Of a stretch of 64,000 nt of DNA, positions 11,411 to 22,686 are shown one piece after another. Origin of the DNA: Sciurus carolinensis (taxonomy: Eukaryota > Chordata > Mammalia > Rodentia > Sciuridae); the NCBI RefSeq assembly GCF_902686445.1, contig NC_062232.1, forward strand, positions 18,954,897-19,018,896. The letters run 5' to 3'. The first letter of the stretch is position 1. Each line of letters begins with the position of its first letter. The notes below the pieces were generated by a model. It searched no databases and was not told the origin of the DNA. It worked only from the letters and a program-made list of their open reading frames with translations. Position numbers and translations under genes: made by a program.

Positions 11411-12124
11411 CTAGAGGACCTTTCTAATGTAAGATTTTTTTTTGCTGGTGCCCAAGGCAGGCATTCCAAAGGAAATCTCCAAATAGCCAAGCAATTCTGA
11501 GACTGAAAGAGTACAAATGGAAAGAATCTATCAATCTATCAGCTCCCTAGACCAGACGCCATCCCTGGAAAGAGGAAACTGTGTTAAGGAGCCTTGCAGA
11601 GAAATCTTACTAACCATATTCGTTTTATAGACTAAGACCCAGCCTAGAAAACAAACACCAGGTTTAAAAGATGGAAGTTCCTAGCAGGTCAAAATGTTAG
11701 TGATGTAAAGCTCCGTTGTAACCTGGAAGAACAATCAGTAGGAAATTGTAAAGCATAAAAAAGTATAGAAATTTTTCAAATTTTACAGAAAAGAAGTCAT
11801 ACACTTCACATTTTTTTTAGCATATGTCCAAACCTGTGCCTAAAATCATGACTGAAAAGCTACTGCTTACTTCCTGAGTTCCAAGGAGGAGGTGGATGTG
11901 TGTACAAGAGGAATAGAGAAACTTTCAACTCTAAAGAAAAGATATTTCTGTGAATCATTAGTACAAAGAGTCACCTTATGGATTCCCACTAAAACCTTGT
12001 AGAAAAGTCTCTATAAGTTAGCCTACAAAAAAACTCTATGATCTAATGGCAGTGCCAGGAGCACAGTTCTTCATTACCATCCCAGAAACCAAACCATGCC
12101 TATTTTTTTTTAAATAAAAATCCT
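11411..12124. other. Non-coding, nothing recognised
   Basis: No exon or repeat family recognised. Confidence 0.4.
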
Positions 12125-12435
12125 AACCTATCATGAAATCTTGCGTAGCTTCTCAACTGGTCTCCAGTGTCCACTTCTGCCCACCTCTATCTATTGTCTG
12201 CTCTGCAGCTCCAAGTGGACACATCCCACTGTCTCACTAAAAACCCTTCAGTATCCATCCATTATCCTCAAATGAAGACCAAATCCTGACAAAGTTCCCC
12301 AGGGCCCACGGTGGTCCATGTCCTACTTTCCTCCTGAGCCTCATCCTCCTACCACACTCACCATGGCCAGCCAGACACAAGAGTTTTCTGCCATGCTTTT
12401 TTCTCCTGACCCACTAGCAAACCCTTGAAACACAT
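12125..12435 (+). repeat. L2 LINE fragment
   Basis: Words in the right order for the L2 3' region: CTCAACTGGTCTCC, then CACTAAAAACCCTTCAGT, AAGACCAAATCCTGAC, and CTCATCCTCCTACCACACTC. It is an ancient mammalian copy with many substitutions and no coding capacity. Confidence 0.6.
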
Positions 12436-12799
12436 GTTATGTTCTCTGCATGAAGGATGGAAAGGAAGAGTGGAAAGAGAAAGCAGGAAGGAGAAGAATA
12501 GAAACATTAAATATATTGATATTTTTATCTTATGGGGGAATATTGTGTCCCAATGGGAAATTATGAATTAACTAGAGGAAAGATTGACACACTTTTTATC
12601 TAAAGTTAAATAAGCAAATATTTTCATTTTTGCAGGACATATGATGGTCTCTCTGGCAACTACTCCACTCTGCAATTATAGTGCAAAAGCAACTATAGAC
12701 AACACCAAAATGAATGTTCTAATAAAACTTACTTATGAACACTGAATTTGAATTTTATATAATTTTCAACATATTGCAAAATATTCTCTTTTGATATTT

Positions 12800-13672
12800 T
12801 AATCGCTTAAAAATGTATAACTATTTTTAGCCCTTTGGTAATACTTCCTACCCATTCTACCCTGTCCCTCTCCTCCCCAGTATCTCCAGGTAACTACTAA
12901 TCTTTCTGTGCCTATAGATTAAGTTATAATTTCTAGATATTTTATACAAAGTATAATCAAGCAAAGAGCTCTTTGTATGACTTTTCACTTCAAAATAATA
13001 ATTATAAGATTAATCCACTGTTGTTGAATTTATCAAAGGTTCTCTTTCTTTTTTCTGAATAGCATTCCATACAGAACACAGTTTATTATTCATTCACCTG
13101 TTGATGGACCTTTGAGTTTTTTCCAGTTTCTAGCTATTACAAATAAGCTGCTGGGAATATTCATGCACAAATCTTTATATGCACAAGGTATTTCTTTTGA
13201 GTAACTGGAGAACAGCTGAATCCATGGCTGATATATATTTAACATTTTAGGAAACAAACTGGTATCCAAAGTAGTTCCATTTACATTCTCATCAGCATGT
13301 GAGAGTTCTAGTTTCTACATTTTTTTTCCAATACTTGGCATAGTTGGCCTTTTAATTTTAGCCATACTTCCAAGGCACTGGTGATATATTGCGGTGTTTT
13401 TAATTTGTATTTTTCTAAAGATTGATGATACTGAGCATTTTTTCTTCTGCTTATTTTTCATCCACTTATCTTCTTGGTGAAGTCAGTATCTGTTTCAAAA
13501 TTTCCCCATTTTTGTTGTTCTTTTATTTTATTTCTGAGTTTTTAGTGTTCTTTATTCTGGATAAAAAGCTCCTTATCATATATAAAATTTGCAGATATTT
13601 CCCATCTGTGACTTTTCTTTTCATTATCTAATAGTGTTTACAAAGAGGAGAAATTTTAATTTTGATGAAGTC
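12800..13672 (-). mobile_element. Ancient L1M, 3' segment of a 5'-inverted copy
   Basis: On the minus strand this runs from the ORF2 reverse-transcriptase C-terminal region to the 3' UTR: antisense of the CATTCACCTGTTGATGGACC and GAATAGCATTCCATAC words typical of L1M, then TCTCCAGGTAACTACTAATC in the UTR. It meets an inverted L1 segment at about 13673. ORF2 is far too degraded to code. Confidence 0.75.
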
Positions 13673-14055
13673 CAAGACTTCTTACAAAGCTATATTAATC
13701 AAGATAGTATAGTATCAGTGTCAAGATAGACAAACACATCAATGGAAAACAATAGAGAGTACAGAAATAGACCCACATAAACAACTGATTTTGATAAATG
13801 TTCAATGACTATTCTTTTCCTGGAATGATATATATCCTAATGCAAAAAACAATAAATTTTAATTTATAGTATGGCTTACATGAAAAAATTAACTCAAAAT
13901 AGATCAGAGATCTAAATGTAAACCTAAAATTCTAAAACTTCTAAAAGAAAATTCAAAATAAAATCTCTGTGACCTCAAGTTAGGCATATCTTAGGCACAA
14001 TATCAAAGATATGATCCACAAAAGGGAAAAAAAAGATAAATTGACTCTGATTTTT
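13673..14055 (+). mobile_element. Ancient L1M, inverted 5' segment
   Basis: Plus-strand L1 ORF2 sequence (ACAAAGCTATATTAATCAAG, AATAGAGAGTACAGAAATAG, ATTAACTCAAAATAGATCAG) that ends at GATAAATTGACTCTG. That end corresponds to the L1 position at which the neighbouring minus-strand segment begins (TTTTGATGAAGTCC), as expected for one twin-primed insertion rather than two unrelated copies. Confidence 0.75.
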
Positions 14056-14520
14056 TATATTCAAAAACAATTGTAGCAGTGAATAGTCCTGAACATAGGC
14101 CATGCTATATGTGTGCAGTTATATCTAAAGGATGAATTCCAACCAAGGTTTTGATAAATACTAAATGCAAGCAGGCCTGAGATTCTTCTTCCAGACAAGT
14201 TCTTGGTGTTAGTATGTATCCTATGTTGGCAGTTGAGTGCAGGGGCAATGTGCTTTAACAATTGGCAGAGTAGACAACAGGGATTCATAACTTTTAAAAA
14301 ATTGAGGAGTATGAATAGAAAGCCAAGTAAACCACTTAAGTGGACCTGGACTACCCACAGGCAGGGCCAATATTCTTCTTGAAAAATAATATTGAGTCAT
14401 CACTAACTCAGAGAGATCGGACAAAAATTGCCCCAATTCTAGACCACAATAAATTAATTCTCAAAAATGTAAAGTATGTAATGATACCCTACCTTGGCTA
14501 TTTGCCTCATTTTCACTGGT
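14056..14520. other. Non-coding, nothing recognised
   Basis: Sequence between two L1 insertions. No repeat family is secure here. Confidence 0.4.
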
Positions 14521-14660
14521 GAGTTATAGTTGCACACAATGATGGGATTTGTTGTTACATATTCATATATAATGTAACTATGTATTTTTGGAATACCATT
14601 CCCCAGCACTTCCCTCTCCCATCCTCTGTTCCCTTTACTCTATGCTATTGATCTGCCTTG
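14521..14660 (-). mobile_element. L1 3'-UTR end fragment
   Basis: Antisense of the distal L1 3' UTR of the squirrel-type lineage (TATAGTTGCACACAATGATG, then CCCTCTCCCATCCTC). The fragment is about 140 bp. It is separated by about 100 bp of unrecognised sequence from the twin-primed L1 that follows. Confidence 0.6.
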
Positions 14661-14764
14661 GTTTTAACAAAAATACAAAACAATTTGCGATGAAGAATCT
14701 TAAAATGTTTAAGATTGAGCAACATTATTTCCTACCATAACTTTCAAGATATATTGGTTTTTGA

Positions 14765-15521
14765 GGGAAAATATTCAATCCTTGACTCTCTGAGTCTGGC
14801 TTATTTCACTTAGCATGACATTCTCCAGTTCCCTCCATTTACCATCCAATGGCATAATTTCATTCTTTATGGCTGAGGTAAAACTCTGTTGTGCATATAT
14901 ACCACATTTTCTTTATCCATTTATCTGTCAGTGAACACCTAGATTGGTTTCACAACTTGGCTATTGTGAATTGCACTGCTATAAACATGGGTATGCATGT
15001 ATCGCTATAGTATGTGGATTTTAGTTCTTTTGGATAAATATCAAGGAGTGGGATAGCTGGGTCATATACTGGTTCCATTCCTAGGTCTTTTGAGGAATCT
15101 CCATAATGTTTTCCAGAGTGACTGTATATTAGTTGTACATTCAGTCCCATCAAAAGGAATAAAACAATGATATCACAAAAATAGAAGGAATAGCAATAGA
15201 GTAGAGGAAAGGAATCAAGAGGGAGGAAGAAGCAGAGGGCATGAGGAAATACTAGGTAATGGAATCAACTGAATTATGTTATAAGCATGTACAAATATAC
15301 CAACAAGAATTTCGCTTTATAATCAGAAGGCACTAATTAAAAAATATTAATAGAAGGGAGACCAACAAGTAGAGCAAGAAATCAGAGGGAAGGAGGAGGG
15401 GAGGAAAAGGAAAGAACTAGGGAATGAGATTGAGCAAATTATATTATATGCAAGTACAATGTGACACAATGAATCCTGCTATTATGTATAATTATATCAT
15501 ATCAATTTTTAAAAAGATACC
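14765..15521 (+). mobile_element. Twin-primed (5'-inverted) L1 insertion with TSD
   Basis: The left part (14765-15155) is minus-oriented L1 ORF2 C-terminal sequence. The right part (about 15160-15521) is plus-oriented 3' UTR with the two-unit purine-rich structure, ending in TTTTTAAAAAG. An 11-bp target-site duplication, TTGGTTTTTGA, at 14754-14764 and 15522-15532 encloses both parts, so they entered as one event. The L1 coordinate where the inverted part ends (GTCAAGGATTGAATATTTTC on the sense strand) is just upstream of where the plus part begins, which is the hallmark of twin priming. There is no intact coding sequence. Confidence 0.85.
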
Positions 15522-15837
15522 TTGGTTTTTGAAATGTATGCCTAAGTATCTGAGGGAGCTGATTTACTACATTAGTTTGTTATCCATTAATCAATTAAAT
15601 ATTGGTGAATTGTTGCCATAAATTATTATTTTATTTTAAAAAGAGTGCCTGTTGTTCTTTGACTTGTCAGTAATTTGGAGGACCAAGAGTTTATCAAGGT
15701 CCTTTATTATACTAAATCCAGAGAAAATATTTTTTCTATTTTTTTCTATATAGCAGTCCATGATAGTTAAAAATAAGTGGGGGAGGGGAAGATATACTTT
15801 TTACTTTGTAAAAAAATAAAGTATTTTTATTGGAGTA

Positions 15838-16140
15838 CAATTCACAATAGCCAAGCTATGGAACTAGCCTAGGTGTACATCACAGATGAACATATAAGGA
15901 AAATGGGAGATAGATATAGATTTATATAGATATATCATGGAGTTTTATTTCCACCTTAAAGAAGAATGAAATTATGTTATTTACAGGAAAATGGATGATT
16001 TGGACTTGAGAGCATTATGTTAAGCAAAATAAGCCAGATTCATGAGGTCGTGAGTTGTATGTTTCATCTCATATGTGGAAGCTATGAGAGTAAAAAGAGA
16101 AAGAAAAGGATTTCATGAAAATAGAAGGAAAATCATTAGG
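15838..16140 (+). mobile_element. L1 ORF2 C-terminal/3'-UTR fragment
   Basis: Starts at CACAATAGCCAAGCTATGGA, passes through AAAGAAGAATGAAATTATG and AAAATGGATGATTTGGA, and stops just into the 3' UTR at AAAATAGAAGGAAAATC. The distal UTR and A tail are not visible, so the copy is truncated at both ends or decayed at its 3' end. No coding potential. Confidence 0.8.
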
Positions 16141-16144
16141 ATGA

Positions 16145-16325
16145 CTAAGTGAAATGGTTTTTTGCTTTGTCTACACACTAGAATCACCCGAAGAGCCTTA
16201 AAAAGTGCTAATGCTTGGGTCAAATTTATATCCTGATATATTTGGTCTTTGGGGCAATCTGGGATTTAGATTTTTAAATCTACCAAAGAGGTCCTAATAG
16301 ACAATCAAGACTGGGAACCACTGGC
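16145..16325. repeat. MER5-like hAT fossil
   Basis: TACACACTAGAATCACCCG, AATGCTTGGGTCAAATT, CTTTGGGGCAATCTGGG and the terminal GGGAACCACTGG show the MER5 pattern. The left terminal repeat is lost or abuts the L1 fragment. Confidence 0.6.
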
Positions 16326-16337
16326 CCAAATGTAAAG

Positions 16338-16775
16338 GAAGGGAGTCTATTATGGGTTGAATTATGCTCCCCACCCCAAATTCATACATTGAAATTCTAA
16401 CTCATAGTACCACAAAATATGACCTTACTTATAAACCATCATTGCTGCAGATATGATATCATTCTGAAGTAGGATGGGCCCCTAATTTCAATATTACTGG
16501 TGTCCTTTTTAAAAAGGGGGAAATTTGAACACAGGCATACACACAGGGAGAACACCATGTAAAACTTGGATTACACTGCCACAGCCAAGGAACTATCAGA
16601 ATCTAGGAGAAAAAGCCTAGAATATAACCCTCCCTAGTGCCTTTAGACAGAGCATGACCCCTGCTGATAACTTGGGTCTCAAACTTTTAGCATCCAGAAC
16701 TGTGGAGACAAATTTCTGTTGTTTAGGCTACGCACCTTGTGGTATTTTTGTTACAGCAGCCTTAGAAAACTAATA
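16338..16775 (+). mobile_element. MaLR-type (MLT1-like) LTR
   Basis: Begins near TATGGGTTGAATTATG, passes GGTGTCCTTTTTAAAAAGGGG and AGAACACCATGT, and ends with CCAGAACTGTGGAGAC, TTTCTGTTGTTTAGGC and AGCCTTAGAAAACTAATAA. That order is the ERVL-MaLR LTR pattern. It is a solo, ancient, non-coding LTR. The exact subfamily needs a library comparison. Confidence 0.7.
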
Positions 16776-18250
16776 AAGATTTATAAACACTTCAGGTGAC
16801 CTCACTCCCAACAACATGTAATATTAACTTGCTGGTTAAGAAAATGCCAAGAAAAGAGTCACAGAAGGTACCCAACCTGGAAACATTTTGTTACATGTCT
16901 ACACAGGAATTACGCGATTCTATTTCTGGTAAATCATCACCTTCAGAAAGGCTTAAACTTCCTGGCATGGTCACCATTTACACACAGTATTCACTATACT
17001 CCAGTTTTCAATAAATGCTTATTGGCCACCTGCTATTGCTATTCCCTCATCAATTGTGAAAGACTGAAAACCCCCAATCCAGGACAGGCAGCCATATGAG
17101 AATGACTCAAGGCCCACGCTGCTATCAAGGAGAGATCTGAATAGAGCCATAGCAAAAAATATACCTATGTTCCCTGTCTTTTGGTGTTAACTCATAATCA
17201 AAGACATTTAGGTCATTTTTGAAGATATTTTGTTAGAGTCCTACAAAAACTTCACTTGAGTCTAGGCCCAAGGAATTCAACTGAAACTATTGTCTGGTGA
17301 ATAAAGCCCCCTGAAGATTTGTTGTGCCATGACAAAATAAAAATGCAATTTTGTACCCATTTATACCTACTGCCAGAATCCATTAATTTGTGTGATTTAA
17401 CAATAAATTGAAATTATTTTAAAAACTATTCCAGTCACATATTTTAAAATGACATCTGGCTAACAATCCTGTGTGGAGACAGCATCCTCAGATTCCCATG
17501 AAAATATCTATGAAGTCACAAACACACACACCATAGAAAACTAAAATTGGCAGAACTCTTGCTCTTGTAGCTAAGTACAAAACAGATGGATTGCGGGGAA
17601 AAAAGGAGAAAAGCAAATGGTGCCGTGTTTGTGCTTTCCTCATAAAATAAAACAGTCTCACCTGCCAGAAAGATCAAAAAAAGACTCTTATCCCTTTCCT
17701 CATAGTATGATATGATTCACTCTGCCCAGGATACAATATTATCTGAGATCAATTTTCTTGGTTGTAGAATAGGAGTTGGAAGTAGTTCCAGGGCTTCTTT
17801 AAAGATCAAGGACGCATTGTGAAGGTTGTTAACTGCTAGATATATCCATACTGACTATATTTTGGGGATAGGTCTGTGGATCCAATGGATACATTGGCAA
17901 CCACACCCCAGCCAAGATCCTGGCTCCTAATCCCTCTACATTAACATGTGGTCCTAGGGTGTCACCGTCAACTAGTACCCTGTATCCAACAACCTTGGAT
18001 GGGTCTGAGTATTCCCTTTTTGTCCTATGCATGGTTACTCAAGGAAACGTCACTAAGTCCCCATAGGGAAGAACTATGGGGTGATTACTGCTGTATACAC
18101 TTACCACGATGTGATAGGGTCTTTCCTAATGAGGACTCAGTCTTCAGTCAATTTGTTCTGGATCTAAGAACTAGCATGGATCTTGAAACTGGTCATAGGA
18201 TATTACTTTCCATTGGGTTGCTTATTGAGAGAAATCCTAATTCTTGGCTG
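16776..18250. other. Non-coding, nothing recognised
   Basis: About 1.5 kb without a recognised repeat or exon. A 109-residue frame at 17948-18277 has no family resemblance that I can see and runs on into an LTR-like segment, so I do not call it a gene. Confidence 0.4.
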
Positions 18251-18254
18251 GCAG

Positions 18255-18550
18255 CAGTGAACGTCTCAAGTGTGTAAGGAAAACTTGCAGGGAGGAGCAT
18301 TCCGCTTCAGCTACCTAGGAAAGTAAACAACTGCCCCAAGTTGACTCAGTGTTACCAATGGAACCCATATAGGAACCTGGTGGTCTGATCCCCCGTGGCA
18401 CATTGTGATTGGGCAAGAAACCTATAAAATGTATAGCTGTTCCCGCAATAAATGAGTTTGCAGGCTGCTTGCCACAAGCCTGCTTCCACCCAACTCCTGG
18501 AATCTGAGTCTTGACTCTGCATCCTTACCCCACGTATGAGCTAGCCTGGC
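18255..18550 (+). mobile_element. Possible LTR-like 3' segment
   Basis: A TATA-like ACCTATAAAATG at about 18420 lies about 25 bases upstream of a polyadenylation signal in GCAATAAATGAG, followed by a CT-rich tract ending near CCTTACCCCA. A TATA box close to AATAAA is the usual layout of a retroviral LTR U3-R. I could not fix either end or a target-site duplication, so this stays tentative. Confidence 0.35.
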
Positions 18551-18596
18551 ACAAGAGAAAATACAGTTGCTTACCTCAGCTTTATGATCATCCATT

Positions 18597-18728
18597 TTTT
18601 TGTTAAAATGTTTTTTTATATGTTGATGGACCTTTATTATTCATTTATTATGTGTGGTGCTGAGAATCAACCCAGTGCCTCACACATGCTAGGCAAGTGC
18701 TCTACCACTGAGCCACAGCCCCAGCCCC
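18597..18728 (-). mobile_element. ID-type SINE, long-tail form
   Basis: Antisense ID SINE (GTGGTGCTGAGAATCAACCC, CTCTACCACTGAGCCACAG). The 12-bp target-site duplication TGATCATCCATT lies at 18585-18596 and 18729-18740. The body is close to full length with few changes. Confidence 0.93.
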
Positions 18729-18740
18729 TGATCATCCATT

Positions 18741-19424
18741 CTTGATCTCTTTTGATTATATATTATAAACAATACCCAGGTTGGTTATCTATATTGTCTC
18801 TAAAAATCACCATGTTCTATTAACCATCTCCATAGATCCTTGCCAGTCAGAGTCCCCTGGAAGCCACTCTGAACTTGTAGTTCATTGTGATCATTGTGTT
18901 CACCTTACATCTAAGGTTCAAGCATTCCCACTGGGCCTCTGCTATTCTGAAATTACATCATCTCCATTGCTAGTAGGGAGCTAATTCTGTAAGAGCATTT
19001 CTTACTATCAGCTCTGGCCTACAGAAAACAGCCAATATTAAACTCTCCAATAAGTTTACCAGTGCATTATCACCTTGGTAAATAAGTCCCTCCCAAGGAA
19101 ATAGTCAATTGTTTGATTTTTCTTGTCATATATAATGGAGCAATTCTAATGCGCCTCCTTATAGGAGCCTTTTTACCCCTTCCTTGCAGCCTCTCTTGGC
19201 AACCTGCATCTCTAATTTGTTTAGTATAGACCATCAGTTTATTTCTAAGTTTCCAAGAGCTATCCCAGGAACATGTAAAAAGTTTCTCCAGGAACTACAC
19301 TGGAGTATCAAAAGATGTGTCACAAGAAAGTGCTCTGATATTAATGATGAGGCAGAACTAAGATGGCCTTCAATATCCCTGCCCTCTGATGTACCTCCCT
19401 TGCATAATACCTCTATTTGAATGA
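18741..19424. other. Non-coding, nothing recognised
   Basis: No repeat or exon recognised. Two 67- to 78-residue frames have no domain features. Confidence 0.4.
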
Positions 19425-19925
19425 AGGCAGTATTTGTGAATATGATGGGGTTCTCACTCCTATAATTGGGTTATACTACATGACAAAGGTGAAGGGCTTT
19501 TGCAGATAGAATTAAGGTCTATATTCAGTTGACTTTGCAGTAACCAAAAGGAAACTATCCTGTGTGGGCCTGACAAAAATTAGGCAAGCCACTTAATAGA
19601 GATAAGTCATAAGAAGGGAAGACCCTTTCTTGTTGGCCATGGAGAGGGTTGCAGTAGCAATAGTGTCAGGAAACAGTGGGCAATCACTAAGAATCCTACA
19701 GCTAGCTGCCAGGGTCTGAATTGTGCAAACAACCAGTAAGCTTAGAAAAGGACTCCAAGCCTCAGATGGGACTGTAGCCACAAATAACACCTTAATTTCA
19801 GTCTTGTGAGATACCATGTGAGAACAGGGAACCTAGCTGATCCACACTTGACTTCTGACCAAGGAGGTTATAAATGGATAAATAGGTATTATTTGAGTTT
19901 CTAAGTTTCTTATCATTGCTACATA
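19425..19925 (+). mobile_element. Possible ancient MaLR/ERVL-type LTR
   Basis: AACAACCAGTAAGCTTAGAAAAGGACTCC and GTCTTGTGAGATACC, with AGTTTCTAAGTTTC near the end, resemble a family of old mammalian LTRs ending in a TGTTTTAAGC / GTAATTTGTTA-type region. The copy is highly diverged and its ends are uncertain. Confidence 0.45.
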
Positions 19926-21264
19926 GTCATAGAAAGCCAACACAATTGGCAATTTTCCTTAACAGTTTTATACTCTACTCCTTGGACGAGCACCTTCAGG
20001 ATCACCTCCAAGCATACTCTTTTAGTAACTGCAGGTATCAGTTACTTAATCTTCCAACTCCTTTTCTATACAGTCTCCTCTTACCAGAATATATTCAGCT
20101 CTGCCCCTTAGGTTCTACTGAGATTTGACCCCAGTTATTGGTCTAGTGATGACCAAAGTAGGTAGACATGGATCATGAGGAGTGAAAGCTTTGACTTATA
20201 AGGCACTTTCTTCATTTGAGACCTCTACAGTCATCAAACAAGGGGGAACTCTATCTTCCAGCAGAAGGCAGTATACCACTTCTGCAGGCTCAGAGCATTC
20301 AGCTTATTTATCCCCATCCCAAGGCTCATGATCCCACTCTTCCCTATCAAGGCCCTAACTCTGGCCTAGGACACTTGCCTAGGCCAACATTCAGCCTTTT
20401 TTGAGGTTCTTTCACTCTTACAATTATATTCTTGGTCGAATTTTTAAAGCTATCTTCCTTCCAGCTGTACATATGAGGGTCTTAAATGTAGCCAAGGAGG
20501 CCCTGTGACTCTCACACTCTGAATTACTGATTAATAGGATCTGAGTTTGCCATATTCTCTCTTCAGTGCTTCAATGGTTCTTAACAACTCCACAGTCTTG
20601 TAGTTTCTATTTGCCTATACTGCTCAGATATCAGAGATATACAAGCAAGGTCATCCCCTCCACCTGTGTACTATCACAGTTCACTTCATATTAAAGCCCT
20701 ATCAATCACACCTCTCCAACATGTCAGAAACTACCAATACTCCACCATGTGCAAGTGATGGAACCCTCATTACCACTGAGCCAGTGGCTGATCTAAAGTC
20801 AGAATCCCACTTGGAGTCTGCTCTAGAACCACTCCTGGGACCAACTTTCTTAGGTTGGTATTCCTAGAATCAGAAACTATGGCAAGGATTGTTATTCATG
20901 GATTTATTGCAGAAGTCCTCTCAAGGGAATGGAAGTGAGGTAAAAGGCTAGGAGGTAGGAAGAACAATTACACAAGAATGTGATCTGAGTTGGAAACTTG
21001 ATCCCACAGGGCACTAGACCACAAGTAACACCACAAAGTTAGTCCCACCTTAAAGCAATGGGGCTATCTGTTTGCACCCATGTGTTGTTACTTCATTGAC
21101 TGTGGACTGCCCCTAGTGGGGGATGAAGAGAACAACTTACCAAGAAAAGTGGTCTCTGCTCAGTCAAGTTCAGTTCACTACATAAAGGAGCAACTGTGAG
21201 CTGTTAGCAGGCAGCACTCTTTGCAGCTAGGAAATAGGTGCATCCACTGACAAAGGAGATCTGT
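19926..21264. other. Non-coding, nothing recognised
   Basis: About 1.3 kb of moderately GC-balanced sequence that I could not assign. It contains short frames only. It may be a very old repeat or unique DNA. Confidence 0.4.
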
Positions 21265-21740
21265 GTGGGGCACCCACAGTATCCCCTCAGCAACCCCTAC
21301 ATCTGACAATCATCTGCATGATCCTTTCCCTATCACTCCCTCACCTCTAAGCCCATCTCCAATTACCTTAGTTACATGGGTCTATACTGATCTCCTTGCA
21401 ATTCTTCAAATAGTTCAGTGTTTCCACACCTCTGAAGCTTTCCACTCTCTGCTCCCTTTACTTGGAATATTTCTCCTAATCTTGGCATGATTGGCTTCCT
21501 CACATCACCTTCTCAGTAAAGCCTATCCTAAACATTCACTTAAATAATTAACCATCCCCAGTACTCCATATCCCCTTTTTCTCATTTATTTTTCTCCTTA
21601 CCACTATCAATTACTAAAATATATTCCATATAACTAAAATATATAGAATCTATATTTTATAGATTCTATAAACATTAGTTATCTGATTACTGTCTAATAC
21701 CCACTGTCACCACCATCACTAAAGTGTTAGGGTAGAGACT
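21265..21740 (+). repeat. L2 LINE fragment
   Basis: CCACTCTCTGCTCCCTTTACTTGGAATATT (split by eye) corresponds to the L2 stretch around the GCCTGGAATGTTCTT word, followed by CACCTTCTCAGTAAAGCCTATCC. The 3' end toward 21740 is AT-rich and uncertain. Confidence 0.5.
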
Positions 21741-21857
21741 TATTCTGCTCTATTTGCCATTACATAACTTATAGTAATACTTGTTGTTAGAGATGTTCTG
21801 TAAATGTTTCTGGCAAATTAATTGTCAATTAATACCTTTTAAAGAAATGCTAAAAGA

Positions 21858-21919
21858 GCTGAGTGTCTGTAATCACAGCAGCTCAGGAGGCTGAGACAGG
21901 AAGATCAAGAGTTCAAAGC
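21858..21919 (+). mobile_element. B1-dID SINE, left half (split by L1)
   Basis: B1 head (GCTGAGTGTCTGTAATCACAG, CTCAGGAGGCTGAGACAGG) ending at GAGTTCAAAGC, where the L1 entered. The rest of this SINE resumes at 28281. Loose matching of AAATGCTAAAAGA (21845-21857) to AAATGAAAAGA (28410-28420) may be this SINE's own target-site duplication with a 2-bp loss. Confidence 0.88.
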
Positions 21920-22686
21920 AGGAGAACAAGATGGCAGACTAGAGGGTGACTGCATCTCATGCCGCTCCAGAACTCAGGATTTAAGAAGAGGAGATATTGA
22001 GAGACTGGGGACCGACTCAGAGCTGCTGGGTAAGTCTCTCCCACTGGGTGAGGCTCCCTAGCCAGGGCCGTAGTCCCGGAACACAGGGAACTTCATGGAG
22101 AAGATATGCCCAGCGAGACTCCCCCGCTGTAGCAGTGAACCCAGACAACCGGGAGAGTCGCAGAGGAGGACTTCCCAGAGAGAGGCTTCCCTGCAGAGCT
22201 AGGCTACCCCGGCCCAGGCGGCAGGCCCAGACCACAGGCAACTTCTCAGAGGAGGGCTGCCCAGTGGGAGACTCCCTCGCAGAACCAGGCTCCCTGGCCC
22301 AGGCAATAGTTCTGGACTGAAGGGAACTTCTCAGAGGACAGCTGCCCAGTGCGACTTGCCCACTGGGTGAGGTTTTCCCACCAGGGTGGTAGATCCAGAG
22401 ACCCAGGCCCAGACCAGCCATGCCCCAGGCCCGCAGTCTAGTCTCCCTTTGGCTGACCATTGATCAACAAGTGGAGGTGCCTCTGCCCACTAACAAGAAT
22501 TATACCCACCACCCTTAGAGGGACAGATTCCTTGTGGGTCACTGCATTATCAAGTTCCTCTAAGATTTCAGGCTACTGAGGGCGAGGTGGTGAATTACTG
22601 GAAATTTACAGGGACACTATAAGTCAATAGGGGAAATCTACAATATCTCAGAGTTTCACTACTAGAGGGGAAGATACCTGAGCAAT
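21920..22686 (+). promoter_or_regulatory. L1 5' UTR with repeated ~85-bp monomers
   Basis: GC-rich, with degenerate monomers starting near 22083, 22150, 22236 and 22321, each with a GAACTTCTCAGAGGA-type box, a CTGCCCAGTG-type box and a GGCCCAGGC-type end. The AAGATGGC at 21928-21935 matches the YY1-type site that positions L1 transcription. Long frames on both strands here (107 and 147 residues) arise from base composition and are not genes. Confidence 0.75.

Noticed and set aside
17948..18277. 109-residue plus-strand frame that might be a gene
   Set aside because: No recognisable motif, no splice or promoter context, and it overlaps an LTR-like segment. Judged chance.
21997..22460. Overlapping 107- and 147-residue reading frames on both strands
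   Set aside because: They lie in the GC-rich monomer array of the L1 5' UTR. Low stop-codon frequency from base composition explains both; neither has a domain.
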